This document shows positions 1 to 8,657 of a DNA stretch of 64,000 bases, piece after piece. The translations under genes were made by a program, and so were the position numbers. Source of the stretch: Parasaccharibacter apium (GTDB lineage: Bacteria > Pseudomonadota > Alphaproteobacteria > Acetobacterales > Acetobacteraceae). Each line of letters opens with the position of its first letter. Position 1 is the first letter of the stretch. A model generated the notes under the pieces. The model saw only the letters and a program-made list of their open reading frames with translations. It was not told the origin of the DNA and did not search any database. The DNA lies in NCBI RefSeq assembly GCF_002592045.1, contig NZ_MEJG01000001.1:310001-374000 (forward strand), given 5' to 3'.

Positions 1-3000
1 GAGAGGGAAGCATTGGGCCCCAGCCTGTAACAAATTGAGATCAGGTATATGATCCATCATGATTGCAGAGAAATCTGAAGCACTATTTCCCGTTACACAA
101 ATCACCCTATTCTCCATCCCCACTTCTGGGAAGATTTTGGGGAGTTGATAGACTCTTTCATTCAGCCTGCGACTAAAGAAAAGGACCTCCTTCGTAAAAG
201 GACGGTACATGCCAACACGCACCTCCCCATCGGAAATGGATAATGGCTTATCTGCTACTACTGTATCCTGTAAACCACTTGTCCAGCTCAGTGCCGTTGT
301 TGCAAAGTCAGGAGAGCGTTTTAATTCATTTAACCGAGCCTCTTTCTTGCCATGAGGCAAAAGCTCATTGAGCCGTTCCCGCTCAGCTTCGTAAGCCGCA
401 ACTTGTTGCTCTACACTCTGTTGGATACGCTCACGAGAGAAGTTCCAAACCCAGGCATCACGTTGTGTTTTCAGCCCATTAGAGTATATCCTAAAAATCC
501 CCTTTTCACCTTTTCTACTGCCCATTGTCATAAAGGCTGAGAAGCTATCATCTCTCTGGTTTAACCAGTCGCCATGCTCATCAGGTGTCAATGTCTGCCA
601 GCGGCGGAACGTACCATCGGGGTTGGTTTCTTGCCCCGCATCTGAGGCCTCGCTCGGGATAGCTGCGATAGACCCAAAGCGATGCAGCCAATGGAACTTA
701 TCCGTCTCCGGGGCGTTGCTTAGGTTTGCCCCGGCGCGTGCATAAGCCTCCTGCGCTGTAAGATAGTCACCAATATCGCAAAAATGGATTTGGCCTTTGC
801 CTGTATGAGTCTTTTTGCGGGCCAGAATGGTGATGGCAACCGGAGCCCGGCTGCCTTGCCCAAAAATATTATCCCGTTCCTGCCGTCGTTGTTCACCTGA
901 TGTTCGCGCATTCCCACGCAGATGAAAAATCCAGATTTCGGAAAATTCACTTTCCAAAGCGTTACGGAGGCCAGTACTGGCAGCACTATCTATGAAGCCT
1001 GCATTGGTCACAAACCCTATGACGCCTTGTTCACCTATGCGATCCGAGGCCCAACGAATACTGCGGATATAGCTATCATAAAGGGAATTCTTGTTCATAG
1101 ATTGGGAGTTCCTTGCGTAAGTCTCCTCAATCCGTTTATCGAGATATTCATATTTATCATTCTGGGCCTGTCCGGCTTTACTAGCCCCCGCAGAATAAGG
1201 CGGGTTGCCCATAATCACCCGGATGGGGGCACTCTCCTGTGCAAGGATGCGGTCACTATTGCCTTTCAGGTATCCTCCCATGCTGTCATGCAGGGTTTTA
1301 TCTGTCTGCACATATTCTGTCAGATTGAAGGTGTCTGTCAGGCAGAGGCCACCAAAGGGTGCTTGTTTGCCTGTACGGGCGGTATAAGAGGTCGCGATAT
1401 TAATACCCGCCACGTAATAAGCGAGCAGGACAAGCTCATTGGCCCAAAGGCCGGGCTTGCCAAGGATGGCATCTTCTTTCCCGGCGGCCTCATATTTGGC
1501 AGCCAGTTTTTCAGTAGGGATGATGTAGTCTCCCTCACTACCATCGGCCTGACGTTGCCGTAGGTCAATCAACCGGGCGATAAAGCTGCCAGTACCGGTA
1601 AAGGGGTCCAAAACCGAGACGTTCTCATCCCCCATGCCACAGCCAAACTGCGTCTGAAGCACATGCTCAACAGAGCGGATGATAAAATCCACCACGGGGA
1701 CCGGTGTAAAGACAATGCCCAGCTTATCAGCTTGTTTTTTGAAGGCCTCTCGGAAGAAATCATCATAAAGCTGGATGGTCAGGGCCTGTCGGCTCTCCGG
1801 GCTGGCATCCTTCAGGCGGGCACGGATGCTGTCATAAAAGCTCTCCAGCCCTTGCTGTTCCTTCGTCAAGCCGTTGGCGTAAAGCTCCTGCGTGACGGCA
1901 TCAAGAGCTTGTGTCATGGGGTTGGAGCTATGACCACCATTTTCCCCGAAAAGAGCATCAAAAACCGGGCCTGTCACAAGGTGCTGGCCCAGCATCTCGA
2001 TAATGTCACTATCCGGGACGTTCGGGTTGATAGAGGCGTGGATTTCCGCCTTTAGCTTGTCAAAGACCTTCCGGGCCCTGGCGGATGCGTCTTGCAGGGT
2101 ACGTTCTGCATCATGTTCGGCCCCAAGGGGGAGCTGACCATCCAAAAGGCGGGTAATACTAATAATATGCCGGTCCACAATGCGTTTGACGTCTTTAGAC
2201 CACCGAGCAAAGGGATTACGATTGCCAACCTTCTGCACAATACGAGCATAAAGCGCATCAGCCAGCTTTTCCCGCTGGCCATATTGCATGACAAGCTGCT
2301 GGCCGTAATCGGTAATCTCCTCCTCAGAGGCACGTTCATCCACACCCTGACCATTGAGATGTTTATTCACACTATTGGCGGCGGATTCAGCTTTGCCCTT
2401 TTTCTTTTTAGCTGGAATACGAGCTGAGACGCATACGACTTCCATCTTCGTATAGTCCAGCTGGCCACCAAGATTCACACGGTCTAGCTCATCATCCAAA
2501 GAAGAATCATGCGCCCGGAGGGCCTGAAGGACCATCCAAACCGTGCGAAAGCCTGATGACCCTTTAGCAAAATATTCATCAGCCGTATAACCATGCGGCA
2601 CCACAACGGGAATAATGATATAGCCACGTTTCTTACCCGGCGCACGGCGCATCACCCGGCCTACGGACTGAACAACATCCACCTCGCTGCTGCTAGGGGC
2701 TAAAAACACCACGGCATCCAATGCGGGGACATCCACCCCCTCAGACAAGCAACGCACATTAGAGAGGATACGACAGACCTCTCGTTTTCTCCCGTCTTCA
2801 TCAATAAAGGGTGGGGCATCATCCTTCAGCCAGTCCAGCCGTGCGCTTTTTTCGGCAGCGTTCATCCCGCCATCAACATGCCTAATCTCGCAATAAGCCC
2901 CAGGCTTTTCCTTCTTGGCTGCCTCTTCTGGTAGCTTACTCTTGCGCTTACGGTACTCCTCCACAACATCGGAGAACCCCTTCTCAATCACACGGGAGGC

Positions 3001-4509
3001 AACATTGCCGCTACGTTTTTTAGACGGATCAATCGTAGAGCAAAAAGCCACCGCCCTATGCATCGGGCGTGTCTCATCCTCACCTCGCATATCATCACGG
3101 GAGAGGCCCTTCCATGCACCAATAATACGCGAGGCGACATCCAACGTGATGTTATTATCTTTATCAGACAAGGTACTAGGGACGAACTCCGCCACATCAC
3201 TCTCTGACACACCGAGAACGACAATCTTATAGGGGCAGAGACGCTCCTTCTTCACCGCCTCAGCAAAAGAGATTTCATGAATAATGGGGCCATATAACTC
3301 CTCATCATCCATGGAATACAAGGTTGTATCGGCATCCTTGGCCTTCTCCAACGCATCGGATGAGAAGATACGCGGCGTTGCCGTCATAAAAAGAGTGCGC
3401 GCCCGTTTTATGCCGTCCGGCTGATGAATGAACTGGAAGGCCTTTGTCTCCTCATCTCGCCTTTTAGCACCGCTCGTACGGTGCGCCTCATCGCATATGA
3501 CGAGGTCCAAAGCAGGCAAACCAAGCTTCTGCGCCTCCCCAATAACAGGCGAAGAATGATAGGTCGAAAAGATGACGATCATCCGCTCATCAGCATCTTT
3601 AGCAGAACGCGCTTTGGTAAGGGCGTTTGTCAGGCCGAGGGCATCGGTAGTGGCGGGGTAATCCAAGTCATTTTCCACCCGTCCAACATCATCACGTTTT
3701 TTACCCACTTCGCTATCTGAGCAAACGGCAAAGCAGGACAACTTAATAGCAGATTGCTGCGTCCATTCCGTCAATGTCTGAGACACAAGATGAAGCGATG
3801 GCGCTAAAAACAGAACAACCTTCCCTTTGCCTGCGAGATTTTCCGCAATTTTGAGGGATGTAAAGGTCTTGCCCGTTCCACAAGCCATAAGAAGGCGACC
3901 TTTAGTAGGATGTTCTATAGTCCCCCCCTTCAAGGTTGAGACGGTTTTTACGATGGCTTCCTGCTGTTCTTCACGAGGTGTTTTGCGGGGTAGTAATGTC
4001 GGTTCACCCGTCTTGAGATACTGGCTCCAATCTATGGCCGCATTTTCAAGGTCGGAAAGCGTTGTTAAATGGATGAGCGGCTCGACCATCTGCATGGTAG
4101 CCTTAGCGTTATCACCCCACTTGCCCGTTGTAGCGATGATCCGACGACTGATGAAGTCCGCACGATTGCTTGCCGCGATGAAGCTATCCAATTCCTTTTT
4201 GGAGATTGTATGGTCCGGGCTATAAAATTTGGCCTGAATGGCCTCAAAGCCAGAACCATCCTGCATAACACCAACAAGATCAACCCCCGTATCACGCGCC
4301 GAACCACCGGGGATGTATTTTTTAACCCAATCTGCGAAGGTCAAAACCTCCGAGAATAATTCCTGAAACTTCGGCTCATTCTGAAGATAAATTTGGGCCA
4401 GTTTTTCAAACCCCGTGCCCCGGTCCCGCTGGCCTGTCTTATGGCCCTGCCCATCCTCATCAAAACTCGCCAGAAGTGTACGAAAAGCAGTGCCTTGTGA
4501 GTTGGACAT
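1..4509 (-). CDS. Type ISP restriction-modification enzyme (nuclease-helicase-methyltransferase), C-terminus cut by window edge
   Basis: One open frame runs without a stop from an ATG at 4509 to base 1 (1503 codons), so the C-terminus lies outside the window. Seen in order: an N-terminal Mrr-like nuclease region (GVDLVG near residue 73, QAKF near 94); superfamily 2 helicase motifs (GTGKT near 208, DEAH near 340, a GR-x-x-R motif VI near 616); a coupler; and an N6-adenine methyltransferase with DPFTGTGSF near 970 and NPPY near 1101. The last ~400 residues seen should hold most of the target-recognition domain. This order is that of single-polypeptide Type ISP enzymes (LlaGI/LlaBIII family), roughly 1550-1600 residues long, so perhaps 50-100 residues are missing. 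It would methylate its own target and cut unmodified DNA after translocation. No separate specificity or methylase gene is nearby. The recognition sequence cannot be read from the protein. Confidence 0.9.
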   Translation of the reverse strand, partial: MSNSQGTAFRTLLASFDEDGQGHKTGQRDRGTGFEKLAQIYLQNEPKFQELFSEVLTFADWVKKYIPGGSARDTGVDLVGVMQDGSGFEAIQAKFYSPDHTISKKELDSFIAASNRADFISRRIIATTGKWGDNAKATMQMVEPLIHLTTLSDLENAAIDWSQYLKTGEPTLLPRKTPREEQQEAIVKTVSTLKGGTIEHPTKGRLLMACGTGKTFTSLKIAENLAGKGKVVLFLAPSLHLVSQTLTEWTQQSAIKLSCFAVCSDSEVGKKRDDVGRVENDLDYPATTDALGLTNALTKARSAKDADERMIVIFSTYHSSPVIGEAQKLGLPALDLVICDEAHRTSGAKRRDEETKAFQFIHQPDGIKRARTLFMTATPRIFSSDALEKAKDADTTLYSMDDEELYGPIIHEISFAEAVKKERLCPYKIVVLGVSESDVAEFVPSTLSDKDNNITLDVASRIIGAWKGLSRDDMRGEDETRPMHRAVAFCSTIDPSKKRSGNVASRVIEKGFSDVVEEYRKRKSKLPEEAAKKEKPGAYCEIRHVDGGMNAAEKSARLDWLKDDAPPFIDEDGRKREVCRILSNVRCLSEGVDVPALDAVVFLAPSSSEVDVVQSVGRVMRRAPGKKRGYIIIPVVVPHGYTADEYFAKGSSGFRTVWMVLQALRAHDSSLDDELDRVNLGGQLDYTKMEVVCVSARIPAKKKKGKAESAANSVNKHLNGQGVDERASEEEITDYGQQLVMQYGQREKLADALYARIVQKVGNRNPFARWSKDVKRIVDRHIISITRLLDGQLPLGAEHDAERTLQDASARARKVFDKLKAEIHASINPNVPDSDIIEMLGQHLVTGPVFDALFGENGGHSSNPMTQALDAVTQELYANGLTKEQQGLESFYDSIRARLKDASPESRQALTIQLYDDFFREAFKKQADKLGIVFTPVPVVDFIIRSVEHVLQTQFGCGMGDENVSVLDPFTGTGSFIARLIDLRQRQADGSEGDYIIPTEKLAAKYEAAGKEDAILGKPGLWANELVLLAYYVAGINIATSYTARTGKQAPFGGLCLTDTFNLTEYVQTDKTLHDSMGGYLKGNSDRILAQESAPIRVIMGNPPYSAGASKAGQAQNDKYEYLDKRIEETYARNSQSMNKNSLYDSYIRSIRWASDRIGEQGVIGFVTNAGFIDSAASTGLRNALESEFSEIWIFHLRGNARTSGEQRRQERDNIFGQGSRAPVAITILARKKTHTGKGQIHFCDIGDYLTAQEAYARAGANLSNAPETDKFHWLHRFGSIAAIPSEASDAGQETNPDGTFRRWQTLTPDEHGDWLNQRDDSFSAFMTMGSRKGEKGIFRIYSNGLKTQRDAWVWNFSRERIQQSVEQQVAAYEAERERLNELLPHGKKEARLNELKRSPDFATTALSWTSGLQDTVVADKPLSISDGEVRVGMYRPFTKEVLFFSRRLNERVYQLPKIFPEVGMENRVICVTGNSASDFSAIMMDHIPDLNLLQAGAQCFPL

Positions 4510-4834
4510 GGGTGGTCTCCGGTTCATAATAGTGTTTTTACACTACACAGTGAAGCAAGGAACGCCAAGCAGGACGGCTCTCATCCTAACTAGCTTATGA
4601 TCTTTCCTTTTGCTCTGCCTCTCTGCTCACGCTGGGAGCATACCCCCCTGCTGAATATGAGAACTGACACAAACAGTCAGAAGAAACTGTAATTCAAAAA
4701 ATTACAAAAGATATTACCACCAAAAAGCCCATTAAATAGAACGTTGGAGACCCGAACCGTTAACCCTGGCAAGCCCCCTTTTCAGACCATCTTCCATATT
4801 TTAGAAAAAGATCAGCATAATATGAGGAGGTATA
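4510..4834. other. Spacer between divergent genes
   Basis: The spacer between the restriction-modification gene and the EamA gene. Apart from the promoter and inverted repeat near 4526-4554 and the ribosome-binding site GAGGAGG at 4823-4829, I see no gene, tRNA or mobile-element end. Its middle part (about 4660-4740) is AT-rich. Confidence 0.5.
4526..4554 (-). promoter_or_regulatory. Putative promoter with internal operator for the restriction-modification gene
   Basis: On the minus strand, TTCACT (4554-4549) and TATTAT (4531-4526) lie 17 bp apart and resemble -35 and -10 boxes; the ATG follows at 4509. Between and overlapping the boxes is a perfect inverted repeat TAGTGT-TTTT-ACACTA (4530-4545). 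A repressor bound there would block the promoter, a common arrangement for controlled restriction genes. No controller gene is visible in the window, so regulation is inference. Confidence 0.4.
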
Positions 4835-5263
4835 ATGCCCTCTACCTCATGGCTCTTTTGGGCCTTACTTTCCGCAGGCTTTGCGGCATTAACGGCTCTG
4901 TGCGCTAAGGTCGGTGTTAATGAAATAGATTCCGACCTTGCAACATTCATCCGTACGATCGTCATTCTTGCTATTCTGGCCGCTTTATTGCTGGCAACGG
5001 GAAAGTTTCATAATACCGCAGGCTTTACGCCACGGGCGTGCTTTTTCCTGCTGCTCTCTGGTTTGGCGACGGGGGCCTCATGGCTTTGTTATTTCCGCGC
5101 CCTCAAGCTGGGGGATGCGGCCCGTGTTGCACCAGTCGATAAACTCAGCGTTGTGTTTGTCGCCTTACTAAGCGTCACACTCTTAGGTGAGCAGCTATCA
5201 CTTAAAGGCTGGATGGGGATTCTTTTTATAGGGCTGGGGGCTATCCTCGTCTCTATAGGTTAG
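4835..5263 (+). CDS. EamA-family (drug/metabolite transporter) half-size permease
   Basis: A 142-residue, almost wholly hydrophobic protein with about four to five membrane spans and one EamA domain. Typical EamA exporters are ~300 residues with two such repeats, so this is a single-repeat form that would have to dimerise. The C-terminal half carries the characteristic stretch after the polar loop (PVDKLSVVFVALLSVTLLGE). The start is supported by GAGGAGG six bases upstream of ATG. It is a single-gene unit ending in a strong hairpin terminator. Substrate unknown; this subgroup is usually annotated only as EamA-family transporter. Confidence 0.8.
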   Translation: MPSTSWLFWALLSAGFAALTALCAKVGVNEIDSDLATFIRTIVILAILAALLLATGKFHNTAGFTPRACFFLLLSGLATGASWLCYFRALKLGDAARVAPVDKLSVVFVALLSVTLLGEQLSLKGWMGILFIGLGAILVSIG

Positions 5264-5270
5264 CCCGCCC

Positions 5271-5309
5271 ATAGGGATGGAAGGAAGCACCCCTCCATCC
5301 CTATTTTTA
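5271..5309. terminator. Bidirectional intrinsic terminator
   Basis: An 11-bp perfect stem, ATAGGGATGGA (5271-5281) with TCCATCCCTAT (5294-5304), is followed by a T run. It lies between two converging genes, the EamA permease and the amino-acid permease. Confidence 0.85.
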
Positions 5310-5317
5310 TGCCTAAC

Positions 5318-6748
5318 TTAGGCGTTACCGTCTTTAGACTCTTCGTCCTTTGTCTCTTCCTCCGTCACCACAGGCTCAGAGATAGCGACAGGGGCCAAGC
5401 GACTCGCAAAGTTACATGCCATGAGATAACACACCACGGCTGTACCAAGGGAGGCAAAAGCCGTTTCCCGCTCGCCGGGGTTAATCAACATGGCCACAAA
5501 CACCAGGATGATAGCAATCAACGAGGCAATACTCAGATACGGATAGAGCATCATGGTGAAATGCTCACTCGTCCCTGCACGCTTACTACGCCCACGCAAG
5601 ACAATATAAGACGTGGAGATGAGTGCGTAGGTTAGCAGGATCAACCCACCACTACAGTTCAGCAAGAAGCCGAAAATCTCACTCGGCGCGAAGATGGAGG
5701 AGAACGCCACCAACAACCCAGCAATAGAGCTGATCGTAATCGCCATACGCGGGGCTTTATCTGGTGCAGAGCGCACAAGGAAGGCCGGGGCATCACCCTG
5801 AATCGCCAGCTCTGTCAAAATACGAGAGGTGATGTACATGCTGGAGTTCAAGCAGGACAGAACGGCACTCAAGATAGCAATCTGCATGATGAGTGCAGCA
5901 CCTGGCACACCCATGACCTTCAACACAGCCACGAAGGGGGATTTACCCGGATAAAGACTCCACCACGGCACGATCATTGTAATTAAGCAGATGGAGGAGA
6001 CGTAGAACATCATAATCCGCAAGCCGAGTGTCCGTGTCACACGGGAGACGTTCCCCCCCGGGTCGGATGTTTCAGCCGCCGCAACGGTGGAAATCTCAGA
6101 CCCCATCATGGTGAACAACACCGTTGGCACAAGGGCAAGCAGCGGCACAATACCATTAGGGAACAAACCACGGCGCCCAAAGAGATTCTCATGCACGGGC
6201 ACGCCATGACCAAAAACATGCAGGACATAAAGCAATGCCAGCAAGATAAAGGCCACAATGGTGAACACCTTAATGCTGGAAAGCCAGAACTCACATTCAC
6301 CAAAAATCTTCGGCGCAAAGAAGTTCACTAGCTTCATGCTGATGATGAGCAGAACAGACAAGACCCAAACAGGCAGATGGATCCAATCCCGCAGCATCAT
6401 GGCCCCAGCGATAGCCTCCGAGCCAATCACCACCACCCAGAAAAACCAGTAAAGCCAGCCAGAAGCAAAGCCGATCCGGTCCCCATGGGCAAGACGAATA
6501 TATTCCACAAAGGAGCCACGGCCCGGGTCGCTCACAACAATCTCGCCCAGCATGCGCATGATCGCCATGATTAAGAAGCCCACAGCAACGAAAACGAGCG
6601 CAATGCCCGGTCCCGCCTTTGCTATAGCCGCACTACTCCCGACAAAAAGTCCCGCGCCAATCACACCGCCCAGGGCAATCATCGCGATATGACGACTCGA
6701 AAGTCCTTTATCCTCGGACACGGTTTGATCGCTAGTTGGTTCCTTCAT
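5318..6748 (-). CDS. APC-superfamily amino-acid permease
   Basis: A 477-residue polytopic inner-membrane protein with about twelve hydrophobic segments. The first span carries the family signature GVIGAGLFVGSS and the sequence continues like the GabP/CycA/AnsP type of amino-acid:H+ symporter. A GTG at 6784 would extend it by 12 residues, but the ATG at 6748 has AAGGA at good distance and begins just before the charged cytosolic tail, so I chose it. Both termini are charged and cytosolic. The substrate cannot be deduced; asparagine, proline, GABA and aromatic amino acids are all possible within the family. It stands alone, converging on the EamA gene across a shared terminator. Confidence 0.85.
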   Translation of the reverse strand: MKEPTSDQTVSEDKGLSSRHIAMIALGGVIGAGLFVGSSAAIAKAGPGIALVFVAVGFLIMAIMRMLGEIVVSDPGRGSFVEYIRLAHGDRIGFASGWLYWFFWVVVIGSEAIAGAMMLRDWIHLPVWVLSVLLIISMKLVNFFAPKIFGECEFWLSSIKVFTIVAFILLALLYVLHVFGHGVPVHENLFGRRGLFPNGIVPLLALVPTVLFTMMGSEISTVAAAETSDPGGNVSRVTRTLGLRIMMFYVSSICLITMIVPWWSLYPGKSPFVAVLKVMGVPGAALIMQIAILSAVLSCLNSSMYITSRILTELAIQGDAPAFLVRSAPDKAPRMAITISSIAGLLVAFSSIFAPSEIFGFLLNCSGGLILLTYALISTSYIVLRGRSKRAGTSEHFTMMLYPYLSIASLIAIILVFVAMLINPGERETAFASLGTAVVCYLMACNFASRLAPVAISEPVVTEEETKDEESKDGNA

Positions 6749-6878
6749 GAAAAGGTCCTTATGATAGTTGGCTGTACGGGGCACCCAGTAAAAAAGATGA
6801 ACACTCCGCTACGGTAACCCATTTTGTGACATCTCCCGACAAAATGGAAGGCAGAACAGAAGAAAAGCCCGTATTGCC

Positions 6879-8408
6879 CTAAAAATGCCGGTAGAAATAG
6901 AGTTCCAAAACGCCTGATGTCCCATGCATGGGCGGAACATTCATCCCACTAGGGATCCCTGCTTTTGCAAGGGCCTTACCCCCAGGGCCTGCAAATGCGG
7001 CCCCTCCTGTAATGGCTCCAGATGTATTGGCATCAAACGAATATTCAGCAGAAAGATCAACCTCATCCGACATATGCCGCCCTACCGTACTCGGCAGGCC
7101 AGAGCCACTGGGATAGAGAAAAGAAAGGTCATAGAAATGCAGACCCAACTTTAATTCATCGCCTTTGCGTAATAAATGGATTGGGGGCACGCCTGTCAAG
7201 TCCACCTGATGAATTTCCATATTCGAGAGCGGAGCAAGATACATGCCTGTAATCTCTCCCGGCCAATATCCGCCATAAGTATAGCGGCGACCATCATAGA
7301 GAAAATATGTATCATAATTATGTTTTGTCCGGCTATGAGGGTTCTTCCCTCCACTAAGGCGCGTATAGCGGTAGAATATATGGGGCTTCCATGGCAGAGA
7401 TGTAAACGTATATCCCGGCTCTATATAGGTTGCATAAGCACTGACACCTTTATAACCATTACCTGCATGGCTATTTTGTTCAGAAACAAATGTCCCATAT
7501 AGAGAGAAATGCTTGTCAATGCCCCATGTTTTTACAGGAATGAACGTCCCACCCCAACTAAGCTGCGTAACATTCATCCCCTGCCGGTCGGCACGGTTTG
7601 CATAGTCATAAGCGGCCCCAATATTTGCCTTACGTACATGAAAATACGCTAACGTAATATAGGCCGCTCTATCCTCATAAACTGCACCGCCATTACCGTC
7701 CTCTTTGCTGCGAAAAAGGGTAACATCAAACCCCTCAAACTTCGTCTCCGGGCGGTCATTATTGCGAGTCTGATTATTATTAGTGTTATTCTCCAACATA
7801 AACGCATCAGCACGGATATGCTTACCTTGATATTTAATCACCCCAGGTCCTGCAAAAGCAAAACGTGGCGCATACCACCACGCCCCACGGTCCCCAGAGC
7901 TATAAGCCCCCTTCCCCACAAGAAAACCATCATCAATCTGGAACTTTTGTCGCCCCCCTTCGATGATCAACTTCTGGTCTTTATTAAACGGCAAATCGAC
8001 CCCCAAATTAGCTTCCTCCAACGTAATCGCCCGCGGCGTACGCGTGGTTTGGGAGAGACTTTCTGCATCCCCATCGCCTAAGGTTGTCGAGCCAATCGCC
8101 GATGCTTGGCCAAATACCGTAAACCCCCATGGGGTCTTCCATTGCCCGGAAAGAATTGGCTTGCCATAGAGCTCCGCATAGGTCGTATCTTGAATCAACG
8201 CATAACCACCTGAGCGACGTTGCCGATACGACCCTGCTCCATAATTTGTATTTGGTAGAAAAAACGCATCCCCCCCAATATCAAGACCAGCCTTGATCGT
8301 AATATCTTTGCTCTCCACAAGTGTCTGATCTGCATAAGCATCGGAAAACGCATAAACATTGCCCAATGCGGCAAGCGAGACAAGAAATCTCCGCAATTTC
8401 GGTGCCAT
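6879..8408 (-). CDS. Outer-membrane beta-barrel protein, alginate-export-like (paralogue 1)
   Basis: A 509-residue protein with a signal peptide (hydrophobic stretch ending ...AYA near residue 26) and a C-terminal YFYRHF, whose terminal phenylalanine is the usual beta-barrel assembly signal. Alternating polar/aromatic strands fill the rest. The GGRQKFQIDDGFL stretch and the overall length resemble the alginate-export family of outer-membrane channels; this is a resemblance by eye, not a search result. It is very similar along its whole length to the next gene (8658-10187), so the two are tandem duplicates. About 250 bases of AT-rich spacer upstream probably hold its own promoter. Likely role: diffusion of sugars, oligosaccharides or other small solutes across the outer membrane. 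Confidence 0.7.
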   Translation of the reverse strand: MAPKLRRFLVSLAALGNVYAFSDAYADQTLVESKDITIKAGLDIGGDAFFLPNTNYGAGSYRQRRSGGYALIQDTTYAELYGKPILSGQWKTPWGFTVFGQASAIGSTTLGDGDAESLSQTTRTPRAITLEEANLGVDLPFNKDQKLIIEGGRQKFQIDDGFLVGKGAYSSGDRGAWWYAPRFAFAGPGVIKYQGKHIRADAFMLENNTNNNQTRNNDRPETKFEGFDVTLFRSKEDGNGGAVYEDRAAYITLAYFHVRKANIGAAYDYANRADRQGMNVTQLSWGGTFIPVKTWGIDKHFSLYGTFVSEQNSHAGNGYKGVSAYATYIEPGYTFTSLPWKPHIFYRYTRLSGGKNPHSRTKHNYDTYFLYDGRRYTYGGYWPGEITGMYLAPLSNMEIHQVDLTGVPPIHLLRKGDELKLGLHFYDLSFLYPSGSGLPSTVGRHMSDEVDLSAEYSFDANTSGAITGGAAFAGPGGKALAKAGIPSGMNVPPMHGTSGVLELYFYRHF

Positions 8409-8657
8409 ATTTTAACCTTTTTGGGATGCTCTATCCGTCTTTTATTGCAGCATTATGCTCTTATGTCTATATCACGCTCTTTCTAATTATTAATTTAATT
8501 TATAATTACTGTACTATATATAAAAGTGTTCTTTTATTATTTTGAAGCTCATTTTCATTTCAATTCGGCACTAACTCGCCATTCTCGCCATATTTTCTTA
8601 CAATGAGACACCAGGCGTTTTCACAGCCTAAAATGAACAAACTTTTCTAAAAAAATT
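8409..8657. other. AT-rich spacer between the paralogous barrel genes
   Basis: Strongly AT-rich, with several TATAAT-like hexamers around 8500-8540 on both strands, so a promoter for the downstream barrel gene (minus strand) is likely, though I cannot pick one. A T/A-rich stretch at 8640-8660 follows the stop of the upstream barrel gene but has no convincing stem. Confidence 0.35.

Noticed and set aside
1338-2427. Several long open frames on both strands, up to 213 codons
   Set aside because: They lie inside the one continuous restriction-modification frame, whose helicase and methyltransferase motifs are in order; the others have no motifs or ribosome-binding sites.
4735-4775. A tRNA-like TTCGGGTC stretch on the minus strand
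   Set aside because: The invariant A58 of the T loop is G and the flanking bases do not pair as a T stem; no acceptor or anticodon stem can be drawn.
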